Assembly (NCBI RefSeq): GCF_027789125.1
Contig: NZ_JAQFVF010000030.1
Coordinates: forward strand, 37,266-101,265
Direction: 5' to 3'
DNA from: Paenibacillus aestuarii
Lineage (GTDB): Bacteria; Bacillota; Bacilli; Paenibacillales; NBRC-103111
DNA: 64,000 bases
This document shows, one piece after another, positions 8,181-17,084 of the stretch. A program made the translations under genes and the position numbers. How positions within the stretch are numbered: position 1 is the first letter of the stretch; every line of letters begins with the position of its first letter. A model generated the notes under the pieces. It did not search any database. It saw only the letters and a list, made by a program, of their open reading frames with translations, and was not told the DNA's origin.

Positions 8181-9008
8181 GTGACTGCGGTAAATTCAAT
8201 TCAACGCGTAGGTCTTTATGTGATTGCTATTCTTGTGCTAGTTGTCACAGGATATCCTTTCATCTATATGGTGGCTACTTCTTTAAAAACGCAGCCGGAA
8301 TTTTTTGAACATCCTGTTTCACTGCTGCCCAAGTTCAATTTTGAAAACTATGCCCTCGTTTTTAAACTGGGGATCGATACATATTTTCTCAACAGTGTCA
8401 TCGTCTCGCTCATCTGTGTAACAGCCATCATCTATCTGTCAGCGATGATCAGCTTTCCGTTAGTGCGCATGCGCTTTAAGTTGAATCGGCCGATATTCTA
8501 CTTGTTTCTGGCCGGCATGATGATTCCCGTGCATACGACATTGATTCCGATTTATATGCTCACTAAACAGATCGGATTATACGATTCAATGTGGGCGCTC
8601 GTCGGCCCTTACATCGCTTTCAGTTTGCCGATTTCGGTCATTATTCTTACGCAATTTATTCAAGAAATTCCGAAAGAGCTGGACGAGGCGGCTGTCATGG
8701 ATGGTGCTAACCCTGCGCGCCTGTTCTGGAGCATCGTATTTCCTTTGTTAAGCCCGGCACTTGCGACGATTGCCATCTATAACTTCATTCATATCTGGAA
8801 TGAGTTTGTCTTTGGTCTCGTCCTGATTACGACACCGGCAAAGATGACCCTCCCGCTCGGATTGAAAGCTTTCTACGGGGAATTCTCCGTGAATATTCCC
8901 GGCATTATGGCGACGCTTACGCTTGGCTCACTACCTCTGATGATTGCTTATTTTCTCGCTCAAGAAAAAGTGGTTAGCGGATTGTCGGCTGGCGCCGTCA
9001 AAGGATAG
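8181..9008 (+). CDS. ABC sugar permease, MalG/UgpE-like (CUT1)
   Basis: The 275-residue protein has six predicted membrane helices and an EAA loop EIPKELDEAAVMDGANPARL near residues 165-185. The C-terminus ends VSGLSAGAVKG, a typical MalG-type tail. GTG 8181 is the start, 7 nt after GGAGGAGG. The gene begins 20 nt after the first permease and completes the importer. The second CUT1 importer at 30.8-34.0 kb has the same order and the same GAVKG ending. Confidence 0.92.
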   Translation: MTAVNSIQRVGLYVIAILVLVVTGYPFIYMVATSLKTQPEFFEHPVSLLPKFNFENYALVFKLGIDTYFLNSVIVSLICVTAIIYLSAMISFPLVRMRFKLNRPIFYLFLAGMMIPVHTTLIPIYMLTKQIGLYDSMWALVGPYIAFSLPISVIILTQFIQEIPKELDEAAVMDGANPARLFWSIVFPLLSPALATIAIYNFIHIWNEFVFGLVLITTPAKMTLPLGLKAFYGEFSVNIPGIMATLTLGSLPLMIAYFLAQEKVVSGLSAGAVKG

Positions 9009-9103
9009 GATATATTTTACTGCGTACTTCCGAAAAGGTAGTGCGCTATTTCTATTCTTACTTTATAGTCATAAGAAAGCAGCAAGTCGTTAAGGAGTGG
9101 CCC

Positions 9104-10903
9104 ATGTACAAGCTTATTGACAGACTGCGTTTAAACCGGACGCGTGTGCAAATATCACTCAGCTTTTTGTTTGTGATGGCTGTGGTGATCTCCTTGAGCG
9201 GAGGATTGCTTTATAAATCTACAACAGCGCTTTTTATTCAAAATACGGAGGGCTACTTGGGGGAGACGGCCAAGCAAGCCAGTGCTAGGGTAGATGCCGT
9301 ATTGTCGCAGGTGGATACGATTAGTTTGCAAGTCGTGATGGACGCGCGAATTCAATCGCTTTTATACCGCTCTAAGCAGGGGCTGCAAATTCCCATCGAC
9401 CAAAAGCTGTCCGTCCGCCCTGTCATTGATCAACTTGTCGCCTTGTCTTGGATAATCAAAGACATTGCTATTTACTCCGTCAATGATCCGTTCTACCCCT
9501 TGGCGAATCGCCAGTTGGACGATATCATCGGTAACGATCCGCTAACGATCAGCAGACTAAAGGCGGGACAGCTAGTGTTCACAGGCACCGATCCCCAGGA
9601 TGACCAAGTGCTGCTGGCGGTTCGGCAAATCCGGCTGGAGCGGGATCATCTTTCTCCTGGCGGCTATGTTGTGATTAAAGTGATGAAATCGCTCGTCGAT
9701 TTTTTTAATGAGGATTTTTCCTCGATAAAAGGCGGCAGCATGCATCTCTATGACCATAACAAGCTGTTGATAGCCTCGACCATGCCGTCTATGCTGATCG
9801 ACAGGAATTTAAATGTGGGCACCCAGTCGGAGACGGATGGCATGTACCCCCGGCTGCAGATCAATGGCAGCGATTATTTGCATATTATCGAGCATTCCCG
9901 GCAGTTTAACTGGTCGATTCATATTTTGGTGCCGATCAGCACGATTACGGAGAAATCAGTTGTGCTGAAGCAGGTGCTGTTGTTTGCACTGGCAGCGGGT
10001 GGCATCGTGTTCATCGGACTTCTGTGGGTAGTGTCCAGGATGATTACCCGGCCCATCGGGCACCTGCGCAAAAAAATGCGCAGCGTTCATTTTGCACTGC
10101 CCACGATGAATGAAGTCACTTATTTTAATTATGAGATGAACGATTTGAATGCGGCGTATAACAAGCTGGTCCGGGAAATTAATGAGCTGGTTGAGACGGT
10201 TTATGAGAAGGAAAGGCTCAAAAATCAGGCGGAGATCAAAATGCTGCAAGCGCAAATTCATCCTCATTTTTTATTTAATACGCTAGAAGCGCTTTATTGG
10301 ACATTGCGGGACAAACAAGATGCGGAGAGCGCAGATCTTGTGTTCCATCTGTCCAAGCTGTTCCGATATTCCATCAAGCATTCCGAGGGAGATGATTGGG
10401 TGGAATTGAGCAGCGAAGTCGAGCATTGCCGCAGATATTTGGAAATTATGAAATTCCGGATGGGCGACCGCTTATCTTGGGATATCCGAATGGAGTCCGA
10501 CTTCAAGATGATCCGTATTCCCAAACTTCTGATTCAACCGCTGGTGGAGAATGCGATTCAACATGGCATCGAGCCTAAGGTACAAGGCGGCTCCATTGTA
10601 CTGAATGTGAGACGAGTTGAAAGCGAGGGAGCTGTCTATCTGCAGATTAAGGTCAAGGATGATGGAGAAGGGATGGCCCAGGAGGATGTCGAGCTGCTGA
10701 CGAAACGCTTGGCGAAAGCTGGGACCTTGCGCACGACAGGAGGCGGCATCGGCCTGACGAATGTGAAATCCCGTGTCATGCTGCATTATCCGGACAGAGG
10801 CGGGCTCACCTTGAGCAGCAGAAAAGGATGGGGGACGGAAGTTAGCATATATCTCCCGTATGAGGGGTTGAACGATGATGAAGCTGCACGTGCTAATCGC
10901 TGA
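9104..10903 (+). CDS. YesM-type sensor histidine kinase
   Basis: The protein has 599 residues. TM1 is at about 17-37, an extracytoplasmic sensor region follows to about 288, TM2 is at about 290-311, then HAMP, then a HisKA_7TM-like/His_kinase (LytS/YesM) domain with the phospho-acceptor His386 in QAQIHPHFLFNTLEALYW. The HATPase_c domain contains QPLVENAIQHGIEPK and GGGIGLTNV. ATG 9104 follows AAGGAG by 6 nt; the in-frame GTG 9041 lacks a ribosome site. It overlaps the response regulator gene by 29 nt, so the two are co-translated. Position after a CUT1 importer and before an orphan binding protein suggests it senses the imported sugar, perhaps through that protein. Confidence 0.9.
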   Translation: MYKLIDRLRLNRTRVQISLSFLFVMAVVISLSGGLLYKSTTALFIQNTEGYLGETAKQASARVDAVLSQVDTISLQVVMDARIQSLLYRSKQGLQIPIDQKLSVRPVIDQLVALSWIIKDIAIYSVNDPFYPLANRQLDDIIGNDPLTISRLKAGQLVFTGTDPQDDQVLLAVRQIRLERDHLSPGGYVVIKVMKSLVDFFNEDFSSIKGGSMHLYDHNKLLIASTMPSMLIDRNLNVGTQSETDGMYPRLQINGSDYLHIIEHSRQFNWSIHILVPISTITEKSVVLKQVLLFALAAGGIVFIGLLWVVSRMITRPIGHLRKKMRSVHFALPTMNEVTYFNYEMNDLNAAYNKLVREINELVETVYEKERLKNQAEIKMLQAQIHPHFLFNTLEALYWTLRDKQDAESADLVFHLSKLFRYSIKHSEGDDWVELSSEVEHCRRYLEIMKFRMGDRLSWDIRMESDFKMIRIPKLLIQPLVENAIQHGIEPKVQGGSIVLNVRRVESEGAVYLQIKVKDDGEGMAQEDVELLTKRLAKAGTLRTTGGGIGLTNVKSRVMLHYPDRGGLTLSSRKGWGTEVSIYLPYEGLNDDEAARANR

Positions 10904-11651
10904 GGATGAGCTCCCTACCCGGAGAGGCGTCTTCAACGCGCTACAGCAATATTCGCAAGGGGAGTGGCATATTCACGCTGTTGAGAACGGGCTGGAGGCC
11001 TTGGACTATGCGCTTCGCCATCCGGTCGATTTGCTGATTACCGATATTCGGATGCCTGGATTAACCGGCATTCAGCTCTTGGAGAAGCTGAAGATGGAGG
11101 GCCAAGCCATCGTTTCTATGCTGCTGACAGGGTATGCCGAGTTTGAGTACGCCAGAGCCGCCATGAAATTCGGCGCGATCAATTACATCCTCAAACCGTT
11201 CGACCACGAGAGCTTGCTGACAGCCGTTCAGGCGGCGTGTGAAGAGATTCTCGTTCGTCAGCGCCAGCAGGATGTACAGCAGGCGGAAGCGGAGAACGAG
11301 GAAGAGGCGCTGGCTGCGAAGATTCGGAACGAGTCGATTCGCAAGGCGCTAGCCTATATTACAGCCGAGCTGCACCGTCCGACACTGAGCATTAAGGATG
11401 TAGCGGATCATATTCATCTCAATCCGAGCTATACATCTGTGCTGTTTAAAGAGGAGACGAAAATTACGTTCAGCGAATTCGTCAACCGAAGCCGGCTGCG
11501 GCGAGCTAAATCGCTGCTACATGCCACCGACAAGAAAATTTATGAAATCGCGGATTGCGTCGGCTTTTCATCTTCCAAATACTTCGTGCAAGTGTTTCGG
11601 GATGTTGAAGGCATGACACCGAATCAATACCGGAATCATCATGCTGAATAG
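10875..11651 (+). CDS. YesN-type response regulator, short form (REC plus AraC DNA-binding domain)
   Basis: The receiver domain occupies residues 1-120, with phospho-acceptor Asp57 in LLITDIRMPG and a conserved Lys in YILKPF. A coiled linker with many Glu (about 135-155) follows, then an AraC-type HTH at about 155-258 ending GMTPNQYRNHHAE. At 258 residues it is about half the size of the other two YesN proteins here (551 and 519), because the central domain is missing. The HTH is complete, so this looks like a compact natural form and not a truncation. It probably activates the preceding ABC operon. Confidence 0.9.
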   Translation: MMKLHVLIAEDELPTRRGVFNALQQYSQGEWHIHAVENGLEALDYALRHPVDLLITDIRMPGLTGIQLLEKLKMEGQAIVSMLLTGYAEFEYARAAMKFGAINYILKPFDHESLLTAVQAACEEILVRQRQQDVQQAEAENEEEALAAKIRNESIRKALAYITAELHRPTLSIKDVADHIHLNPSYTSVLFKEETKITFSEFVNRSRLRRAKSLLHATDKKIYEIADCVGFSSSKYFVQVFRDVEGMTPNQYRNHHAE

Positions 11652-11675
11652 CAAGATAAGGGGGGTTCCTGGGTA

Positions 11676-12962
11676 ATGCGCTTCCTATGTGTATGGCTAA
11701 TTAGCTGTTTGTTGGCGGTATTCAGTGCCGGCTGCATGTCCTTCCGTCCTTCGGAAAATCAAGCTCTTCCGACTGCCACGCCCCCAGTAAAAATTACGAT
11801 ATGGGCTCAGGAGACCAAGGATCCCCGGCAAGTATCTTTGCAAGAGAGCATTCAGAAATTTAATCAAGCGCATACGGATATGCAAATTGTCCCTTTTTAC
11901 TACGAGTCGGAGACGTATAAAAATAAACTAAGAGTCGCCGTGGTCTCGGGAAACATGCCAGATCTGTTTTATTTCTGGACCGGGGATAACTTCAAGCAGT
12001 TGGTTCAATCCCGAGTGGCTGCGGATTTGAACGGTTTATTGGAAGCCCACCCCGATTATAAGCAGCAATTTGCCCAAGATGCTTTGCAAAGCACCTCCTA
12101 TGAGGGTCATGTGTACGGGATCCCTTATGCGGTGCGTCATGTGGTGATGTGGTATAACAAATCTTTATTTCAAGAGAATGGCCTGACACCGCCCTCCACC
12201 TGGAATGAACTGTTGAACATCGTAAAGGTCCTATCCAACAAAGGAATTACGCCGGTTGCGGCGGCTGGCAAGGAGCGCTGGCCCTTGCTTCATTGGTTCG
12301 CCTATTTGTCCAACCGCTTAGGTGGCGATGAGCCGATGCAGCGCGTCCTGAAGCGGGAGTCTTTGACCGATCCGAGCTTTATCGAGGCCGGGCTGCGATT
12401 CCACGAGCTCGTTAAAAAGAAGGCGTTTGCCCCGTCATTCCTCGGCATGGATGTGACAGCTGCGGAACGCATGTTCTTGTCCGGCAAAGCTGCCATGTAC
12501 TTGGAGGGCGATTGGACGGCCGGCAAATTGTTCAGCTACAATGACTACAGCACGGATGTTGGCTACTTCCGCTTCCCGACGGTTGACGGCAAGGGTGATC
12601 CGACCCAATACTATGGAGGGTATTCCTCCGGCTGGGCCATTTCGGCTGGAAGCCATCATATGCAGGAGGCTTTTGAGGTGCTGAGCTTTTTGACAAGCGC
12701 AGAGGAAAACATGCGGCTCGCAGAGAACAGCGGCACCATCTCACCCATTCACAATTTGCAAATCTCAAAGACGAATACGATACCTGCTTTATATGACTAT
12801 ATGCAGTTTATCGAGCGGGATCCTACGGGCTATTTCGGATATTATGATCAGCAAATGGATGATGGCAGGGCACAGCAGCTGCTGGATGCGGTAATCACCT
12901 TCGCCGGTGAAGAGGAGATGAGCCGGCAAGATATCGAAGCCGTATTAGCGAATATTCGATAA
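11676..12962 (+). CDS. Orphan CUT1-type binding lipoprotein, likely co-sensor of the kinase
   Basis: The 428-residue protein begins MRFLCVWLISCLLAVFSAGC, a lipoprotein signal with the lipobox Cys at residue 20. A family 1 solute-binding fold follows (MPDLFYFWTGDNFKQL and the late GKAAMYLEGDWTAG are typical). It starts 24 nt after the response regulator with no permease beside it, and a terminator follows. Its place at the end of a kinase-regulator pair suggests it presents ligand to the YesM kinase. It could instead be a second binding protein for the importer at 5.8-9.0 kb. Confidence 0.82.
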   Translation: MRFLCVWLISCLLAVFSAGCMSFRPSENQALPTATPPVKITIWAQETKDPRQVSLQESIQKFNQAHTDMQIVPFYYESETYKNKLRVAVVSGNMPDLFYFWTGDNFKQLVQSRVAADLNGLLEAHPDYKQQFAQDALQSTSYEGHVYGIPYAVRHVVMWYNKSLFQENGLTPPSTWNELLNIVKVLSNKGITPVAAAGKERWPLLHWFAYLSNRLGGDEPMQRVLKRESLTDPSFIEAGLRFHELVKKKAFAPSFLGMDVTAAERMFLSGKAAMYLEGDWTAGKLFSYNDYSTDVGYFRFPTVDGKGDPTQYYGGYSSGWAISAGSHHMQEAFEVLSFLTSAEENMRLAENSGTISPIHNLQISKTNTIPALYDYMQFIERDPTGYFGYYDQQMDDGRAQQLLDAVITFAGEEEMSRQDIEAVLANIR

Positions 12963-12968
12963 AAAAAG

Positions 12969-13002
12969 AACGCTTTGCGCCGCATGTGCGCAAAGCGTTT
13001 TA
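12969..13002. terminator. Terminator after the orphan binding protein
   Basis: A perfect 12-bp stem, AACGCTTTGCGC with GCGCAAAGCGTT, has a 7-nt loop. It is flanked by A-run and T-run, so it can terminate in both directions, including the small minus-strand gene that ends at 13034. Confidence 0.85.
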
Positions 13003-13033
13003 ATCATTTTTGCCGTTTTCTATGTAGATGCAG

Positions 13034-13201
13034 CTATCTATAAACGCCGCATTTTTTTGCGAGTGTAGGCCATGTTGCGACGAACATGTTTTCCCATCTG
13101 TCCTCGGGCAGCACTCTGATCCATCTGGCGATTTGATCCAAGCCCATCTCGCATAGTGTGTTCATAACTTCTTCTTTTTCGCATGTTTTTGTTGCCAACA
13201 T
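13034..13201 (-). CDS. Unknown 55-residue protein rich in Trp and Cys
   Basis: The minus strand holds an ATG (13199-13201) preceded by a purine-rich site GAGGTGGTTAAGG and an open frame of 55 residues ending TAG at 13034. The start is MLATKTCEKEEVMNTLCEMG and the end is WPTLAKKCGVYR. It has three Cys and three Trp, no signal peptide and no membrane segment. The composition looks protein-like (helical, charged). I do not recognise the family. It fills the gap between the orphan binding-protein gene and the DUF4129 gene, and a bidirectional terminator lies just beyond its stop. Confidence 0.5.
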   Translation of the reverse strand: MLATKTCEKEEVMNTLCEMGLDQIARWIRVLPEDRWENMFVATWPTLAKKCGVYR

Positions 13202-13296
13202 CCTTAACCACCTCAGTCAGTCGTATTCAAACAATTATGTATATGCGCCAAATTGAAAATATGTTCCACCTGCTGGAAAGGCATGTGTGTTTGGTG

Positions 13297-14667
13297 TCAT
13301 TTTTTTTGTGAATCCTTCAAATCTTTGGGCAAAATCGGTTGCGCAGCCTGTAGCACTTCGTCCAGCTTCCCCTCGGGAACCTCCTTGTCTCCATACCGGG
13401 CTTGGTTATAAGCCTCCGTAATCGCATGAACCGCCTGCGTGGGGATGTGAAAGCGGTCTTCATGCACCAGCTCCTGCCTGTTCTCGTTAGGCGTCAACGT
13501 TCGATTATAGGTGTACCCGCGTACTGAGGCATGATCGACTAAGAGAGCATACAAATAGCGGATACGTTCACGGTTGTCGGTCAACTCCGACCACTTGATG
13601 CGTCGATCCTTATGGCGCAGAGCTTTCGCTGTCAGCCGCCTCCACCATGCCTCTCGAGCGGACTTCCAGTCAATTAGGCTTTCCTTTTCATCGGTGAAAT
13701 TGGCCGTTTCTATTTGCTGCTGGTTCATCCGCGTTTGTTGCAGCAGTCTGTGAATCAAGCGGCGAACTACGGGAGCCAGTTTGGTGACGATGAAATAAAT
13801 CGCGAAACCAATAACGGCCGCAATGAAAACATAGGCGAGAGCGATCTTCGCATACTCCCAAAACGTATCCCACCAGGAGGGCTCAGACTTCGCAGGAGGC
13901 AGCGGCGGGAACGGCTGCTGCATCGGCGCGTCGGGCTGTGGAGGCTCGGGAGGCGAATCGGAATGAAGCAATCGGAACAGCCAGATGAAAAAAGCGTGCA
14001 GCATGTCGGACAGGAACTGCTTCAGCTTCTGGAAGTAAGCGACAGCGGCGATTACGGCCAGGAGTACGATGAGCCACAAGCGGCCGGCTCTGCGCACGGA
14101 GCCTGACAAGGCCGCGTCAGCGTGTTCGGCGCTTGCCAGCGTAGCCCGCAGCAGCTGCATGCGATTGAGCGTAAATACAGTAATTGCCAAAGTGCAGAAC
14201 CCGAGGCCGTTCATCCAGCCGATCCACGCGTGATAATCACCCATACGCCCCATGATGGGAACAACAATAAAATTAAGGCAAATGGCGATGGCAAACAAGT
14301 GAATCGGGAATAGGTTGAGCGAGATGTCTTTGGCATAGCGGTTACCGCGATAAACAGCCCACACGCCAGGCAGGGCACAGACCCAACCGTGCCAGTCGTT
14401 ACCGTGAAAGAGACAGGAGAGACCATAGGCAGCGGCCAGAGCAAACAAATATTCATAAAGCCGCTTGGTCAACAGTCGTGTTGTTGCGCCTGCATAGCCT
14501 GCTATGTAGGAAAGCAGGTATTGCAGAAGAGTCGAGGCCAGCGGTGTGCCGGCTGCTTGAACTTGTAGAATGACGACGAGCGGAAAATAAAGGGTTAGCT
14601 CGGCCGCTCCCCATAACAGGGTGAGTCCTAATCCGTAAAGCCACTGTTTAGCGTCGGTTGACCGCAT
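13297..14667 (-). CDS. DUF4129-type membrane protein of a MoxR-DUF58 operon
   Basis: The 456-residue protein has about six membrane helices in the first 220 residues. A Pro-rich loop follows (PPEPPQPDAPMQQPFPPLPP, about 245-270), then another helix at about 285-305. The cytoplasmic C-terminal domain ends with AYNQARYGDKEVPEGKLDEV, which matches DUF4129 tails found with transglutaminase partners. It is the last gene of a three-gene minus-strand operon and overlaps the DUF58 gene by 20 nt. The transglutaminase-like protein that often follows in such operons is absent. The function is unknown; the family is linked to envelope or protein-complex maturation. Confidence 0.75.
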   Translation of the reverse strand: MRSTDAKQWLYGLGLTLLWGAAELTLYFPLVVILQVQAAGTPLASTLLQYLLSYIAGYAGATTRLLTKRLYEYLFALAAAYGLSCLFHGNDWHGWVCALPGVWAVYRGNRYAKDISLNLFPIHLFAIAICLNFIVVPIMGRMGDYHAWIGWMNGLGFCTLAITVFTLNRMQLLRATLASAEHADAALSGSVRRAGRLWLIVLLAVIAAVAYFQKLKQFLSDMLHAFFIWLFRLLHSDSPPEPPQPDAPMQQPFPPLPPAKSEPSWWDTFWEYAKIALAYVFIAAVIGFAIYFIVTKLAPVVRRLIHRLLQQTRMNQQQIETANFTDEKESLIDWKSAREAWWRRLTAKALRHKDRRIKWSELTDNRERIRYLYALLVDHASVRGYTYNRTLTPNENRQELVHEDRFHIPTQAVHAITEAYNQARYGDKEVPEGKLDEVLQAAQPILPKDLKDSQKK

Positions 14668-15787
14668 GATAAGGCTGCACCTCCTGTTCGGGCAAATCTG
14701 TGCCGGTCAGGTGATGTGCCAGCGGCACGATGCTTACGGCATGCCCACGCGCCTCCAGCTTGGCCATGCTGGCTTCGATATCAGCAGCTACAAAAGGCGT
14801 GATCAGCACGATGTCCATCGGCGAGCCGTCATCTTGTATCCATTGGTCGAGATAATCATGAAACGTCCGGCAGCACGATATTGCCAGCTTTGCCATCGTC
14901 TCGAACATAGCTTCGAGATGAGGCGTTCCGCCTTCCGGTGCGAGATAGACAGGTGTGCCGCTTTCGTCTTGCACCCAGCCGTTGTAGCCGAAACCGACCG
15001 GAATACCTTGACTGACGGCATATTCGGCCAGCGTGGCGGCGTAGGAGAGCCCGCGTTCCACTAGCTCAGGGTCAGTGACCGCGTCCCACATCGTCTCAGT
15101 AATCTGGCTGTTGACGATCAGCATAAGCCGCGGGTCTGCCGTGAAATCACGGTTGAACACCTGCAGCCGTTGGCTGCGGGCAGTCGCTTTCCAGTGTATG
15201 CTGCTCATCGTGTCCCCGTAACGGTATTCACGCACTCCGGAAGTGAGGAACGGGTCCTGGACGATCCACCGTTTCACGGTTATATCTCCCTGCCAGCGGC
15301 TGGAGGGAAGCGGGATGTCTTCCCAGCGGGCCAGCTGCGGGTAGACCAGCAGCTCCAGATTCAGCCGCTGCGTCCTGCCTGCAGCCTGCAGGCCAAAGAA
15401 ATCGCCAATGGAAACGGCGGTCGTTTCCAGTTTATACCATCCACGTTTAACGCACAGTACTTGATGACGCCTGACAATTTTTGTAAAAGGCATAAGGCTG
15501 AACAAACTGCGATGATTTTGAAAAATCGCCCCGCTGCTGATCTCCAGATTCGTTTGCTGGCCGAAGCGGAGCCCGGTATGGATCGTCGACTCCAAGCGCA
15601 GCCAAGGGACAGGGGCAAGCTTGCGGTTCACAATCGTCTCGACCATCACCACCTCCTCACCGGCGTGACAACGGCCTGTGGAGAAGGTGCGGTCGATGCG
15701 CACTCGGGCTAAGCCGAAGCGGGCGAACAACTGATGCTGGACGAGGCCGAGGACGACAGCGATCAGAACGATCCAGCTGATTCCCAT
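14648..15787 (-). CDS. DUF58 domain protein
   Basis: The 379-residue protein has an N-terminal membrane segment (GISWIVLIAVVLGLVQHQLF). The DUF58 signature REYRYGDTMSSIHWKATARS lies near residues 195-215, followed by a von Willebrand A-like region. DUF58 proteins are nearly always encoded beside MoxR ATPases and are thought to be their client or partner in assembling envelope complexes. Here the start lies 3 nt after the moxR stop and the end overlaps the DUF4129 gene, so all three are translationally coupled. Confidence 0.85.
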   Translation of the reverse strand: MGISWIVLIAVVLGLVQHQLFARFGLARVRIDRTFSTGRCHAGEEVVMVETIVNRKLAPVPWLRLESTIHTGLRFGQQTNLEISSGAIFQNHRSLFSLMPFTKIVRRHQVLCVKRGWYKLETTAVSIGDFFGLQAAGRTQRLNLELLVYPQLARWEDIPLPSSRWQGDITVKRWIVQDPFLTSGVREYRYGDTMSSIHWKATARSQRLQVFNRDFTADPRLMLIVNSQITETMWDAVTDPELVERGLSYAATLAEYAVSQGIPVGFGYNGWVQDESGTPVYLAPEGGTPHLEAMFETMAKLAISCCRTFHDYLDQWIQDDGSPMDIVLITPFVAADIEASMAKLEARGHAVSIVPLAHHLTGTDLPEQEVQPYHAVNRR

Positions 15788-15790
15788 CGG

Positions 15791-16747
15791 CTAGCCCAGC
15801 TTTACTTCGGTCGGCACCGCAGTGGCCGCCAGGATCTTATCCAGCAGCGCCTGCGCCTGCTGGTCCTGCTGGCGCGAGCGCGTGCGCAGCAGCAGGCGGT
15901 GCGCCCATACGGGCTTGACCATGCCCTTGATGTCATCGGGCAGGACATAGTCGCGGCCGCGGAGCGACGCGTGAACCTGCGCCGATTTCATCAAGGCGCG
16001 GACTCCACGCGGGCTGACGCCGAGCGCGGCCTCGGGATGCGTGCGCGTCGCTTCGGCGAGCTGCACGATGTACCGCAGCAGGTCGTCGCTGACGCGCACC
16101 TGCGTGTAGCTTTGCTGAGCGTCGAGCAGCTCAGCCCGGCTGACGACCGGCAGCAGCTGGTCCAGGGGGTCGTGCTGCCGGTACATGTTCAAGATCTCGA
16201 GCTGCTCAGCCGACGTCGGGTAGCCCATCGAGATCTTCATCAGGAAGCGGTCGAGCTGTGCTTCCGGCAGTGGGAACGTCCCCTGATTCTCCACAGGGTT
16301 CTGCGTGGCAATGACGAGAAACGGCGACTCCAGGCGGCGCGTTTCTCCATCGATGCTGACCTGCCGTTCTTCCATGCACTCCAGCAAGCTGGACTGCGTG
16401 CGCGGCGTCGCGCGGTTAATCTCATCGGCGAGCACGATGTGCGCGAATAACGGCCCCGGGCGGAATTCAAACTCGCCCAGCTTTTGATTAAAATAATTGA
16501 TGCCGCTTACATCTGACGGCAGCAGATCCGGTGTGAACTGGATGCGCTTCATCGTGCCATCCAAAGAGCGGGCCAGCGCTTTGGCCAGCTGGGTTTTGCC
16601 GGTGCCCGGCACGTCCTCCAGCAGCACATGCCCGGAGGCGATTAGCGCGATGAGCATCAGCTCCACGACGTCCTCTTTGCCGACGATGACTTTGCCTACA
16701 TTATGCTGAATACGTGAAGCTAAGGTTGCGATCGATGTGAGATCCAA
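15791..16747 (-). CDS. MoxR-family AAA+ ATPase
   Basis: The 318-residue protein has Walker A GTGKTQLAKALARS at about residues 45-58, Walker B VLADEINRA at about 105-113 and the MoxR segment TQSSLLECMEERQVSIDG. These chaperone-like ATPases act with DUF58/VWA proteins in complex assembly or metal insertion. The start is TTG at 16747, six nt after GGAGGGG on the minus strand; no ATG fits. It is the first gene of the minus-strand operon. The substrate complex is unknown. Confidence 0.92.
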   Translation of the reverse strand: MDLTSIATLASRIQHNVGKVIVGKEDVVELMLIALIASGHVLLEDVPGTGKTQLAKALARSLDGTMKRIQFTPDLLPSDVSGINYFNQKLGEFEFRPGPLFAHIVLADEINRATPRTQSSLLECMEERQVSIDGETRRLESPFLVIATQNPVENQGTFPLPEAQLDRFLMKISMGYPTSAEQLEILNMYRQHDPLDQLLPVVSRAELLDAQQSYTQVRVSDDLLRYIVQLAEATRTHPEAALGVSPRGVRALMKSAQVHASLRGRDYVLPDDIKGMVKPVWAHRLLLRTRSRQQDQQAQALLDKILAATAVPTEVKLG

Positions 16748-17084
16748 TGTGTTCCCCTCCCGTGAAGTTCTGTTTACCTAATTTTAGCAGATAATCGGGT
16801 TTTGAGGGGACGTGCAAATTTACAAAAATCTTGTATGAAAGTTACAGCGAAGCTGGGTCGGAGCAGGCTTATTATACTTTAAGCTGTGTCTCCCGAATGT
16901 GATATGATTTGCCGTTTCAATTACACTGGAAAGAGGGTGCCCCTTAGCCATTTTTATAGCTTGTGGGGCACCCTCTTTGCAAAAGGTTGTGTATTCCCCA
17001 ACCACTTAGTACAATGTTGTTGAAGAAGCAGATACTGTCGGAACGTGTCTTCTCTTGAAAACACGCAGGGGGATATTCATATAT
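16748..17084. other. Divergent intergenic region with a 14-bp perfect hairpin
   Basis: This 337-nt region lies between the moxR operon (minus) and a response-regulator gene (plus). It holds AAAGAGGGTGCCCC (16930-16943) and its exact complement GGGGCACCCTCTTT (16965-16978) around a 21-nt loop, without a T-run on either side. A TATACT hexamer at 16873-16878 could be a -10 for the plus-strand gene. No gene was seen. Confidence 0.6.
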
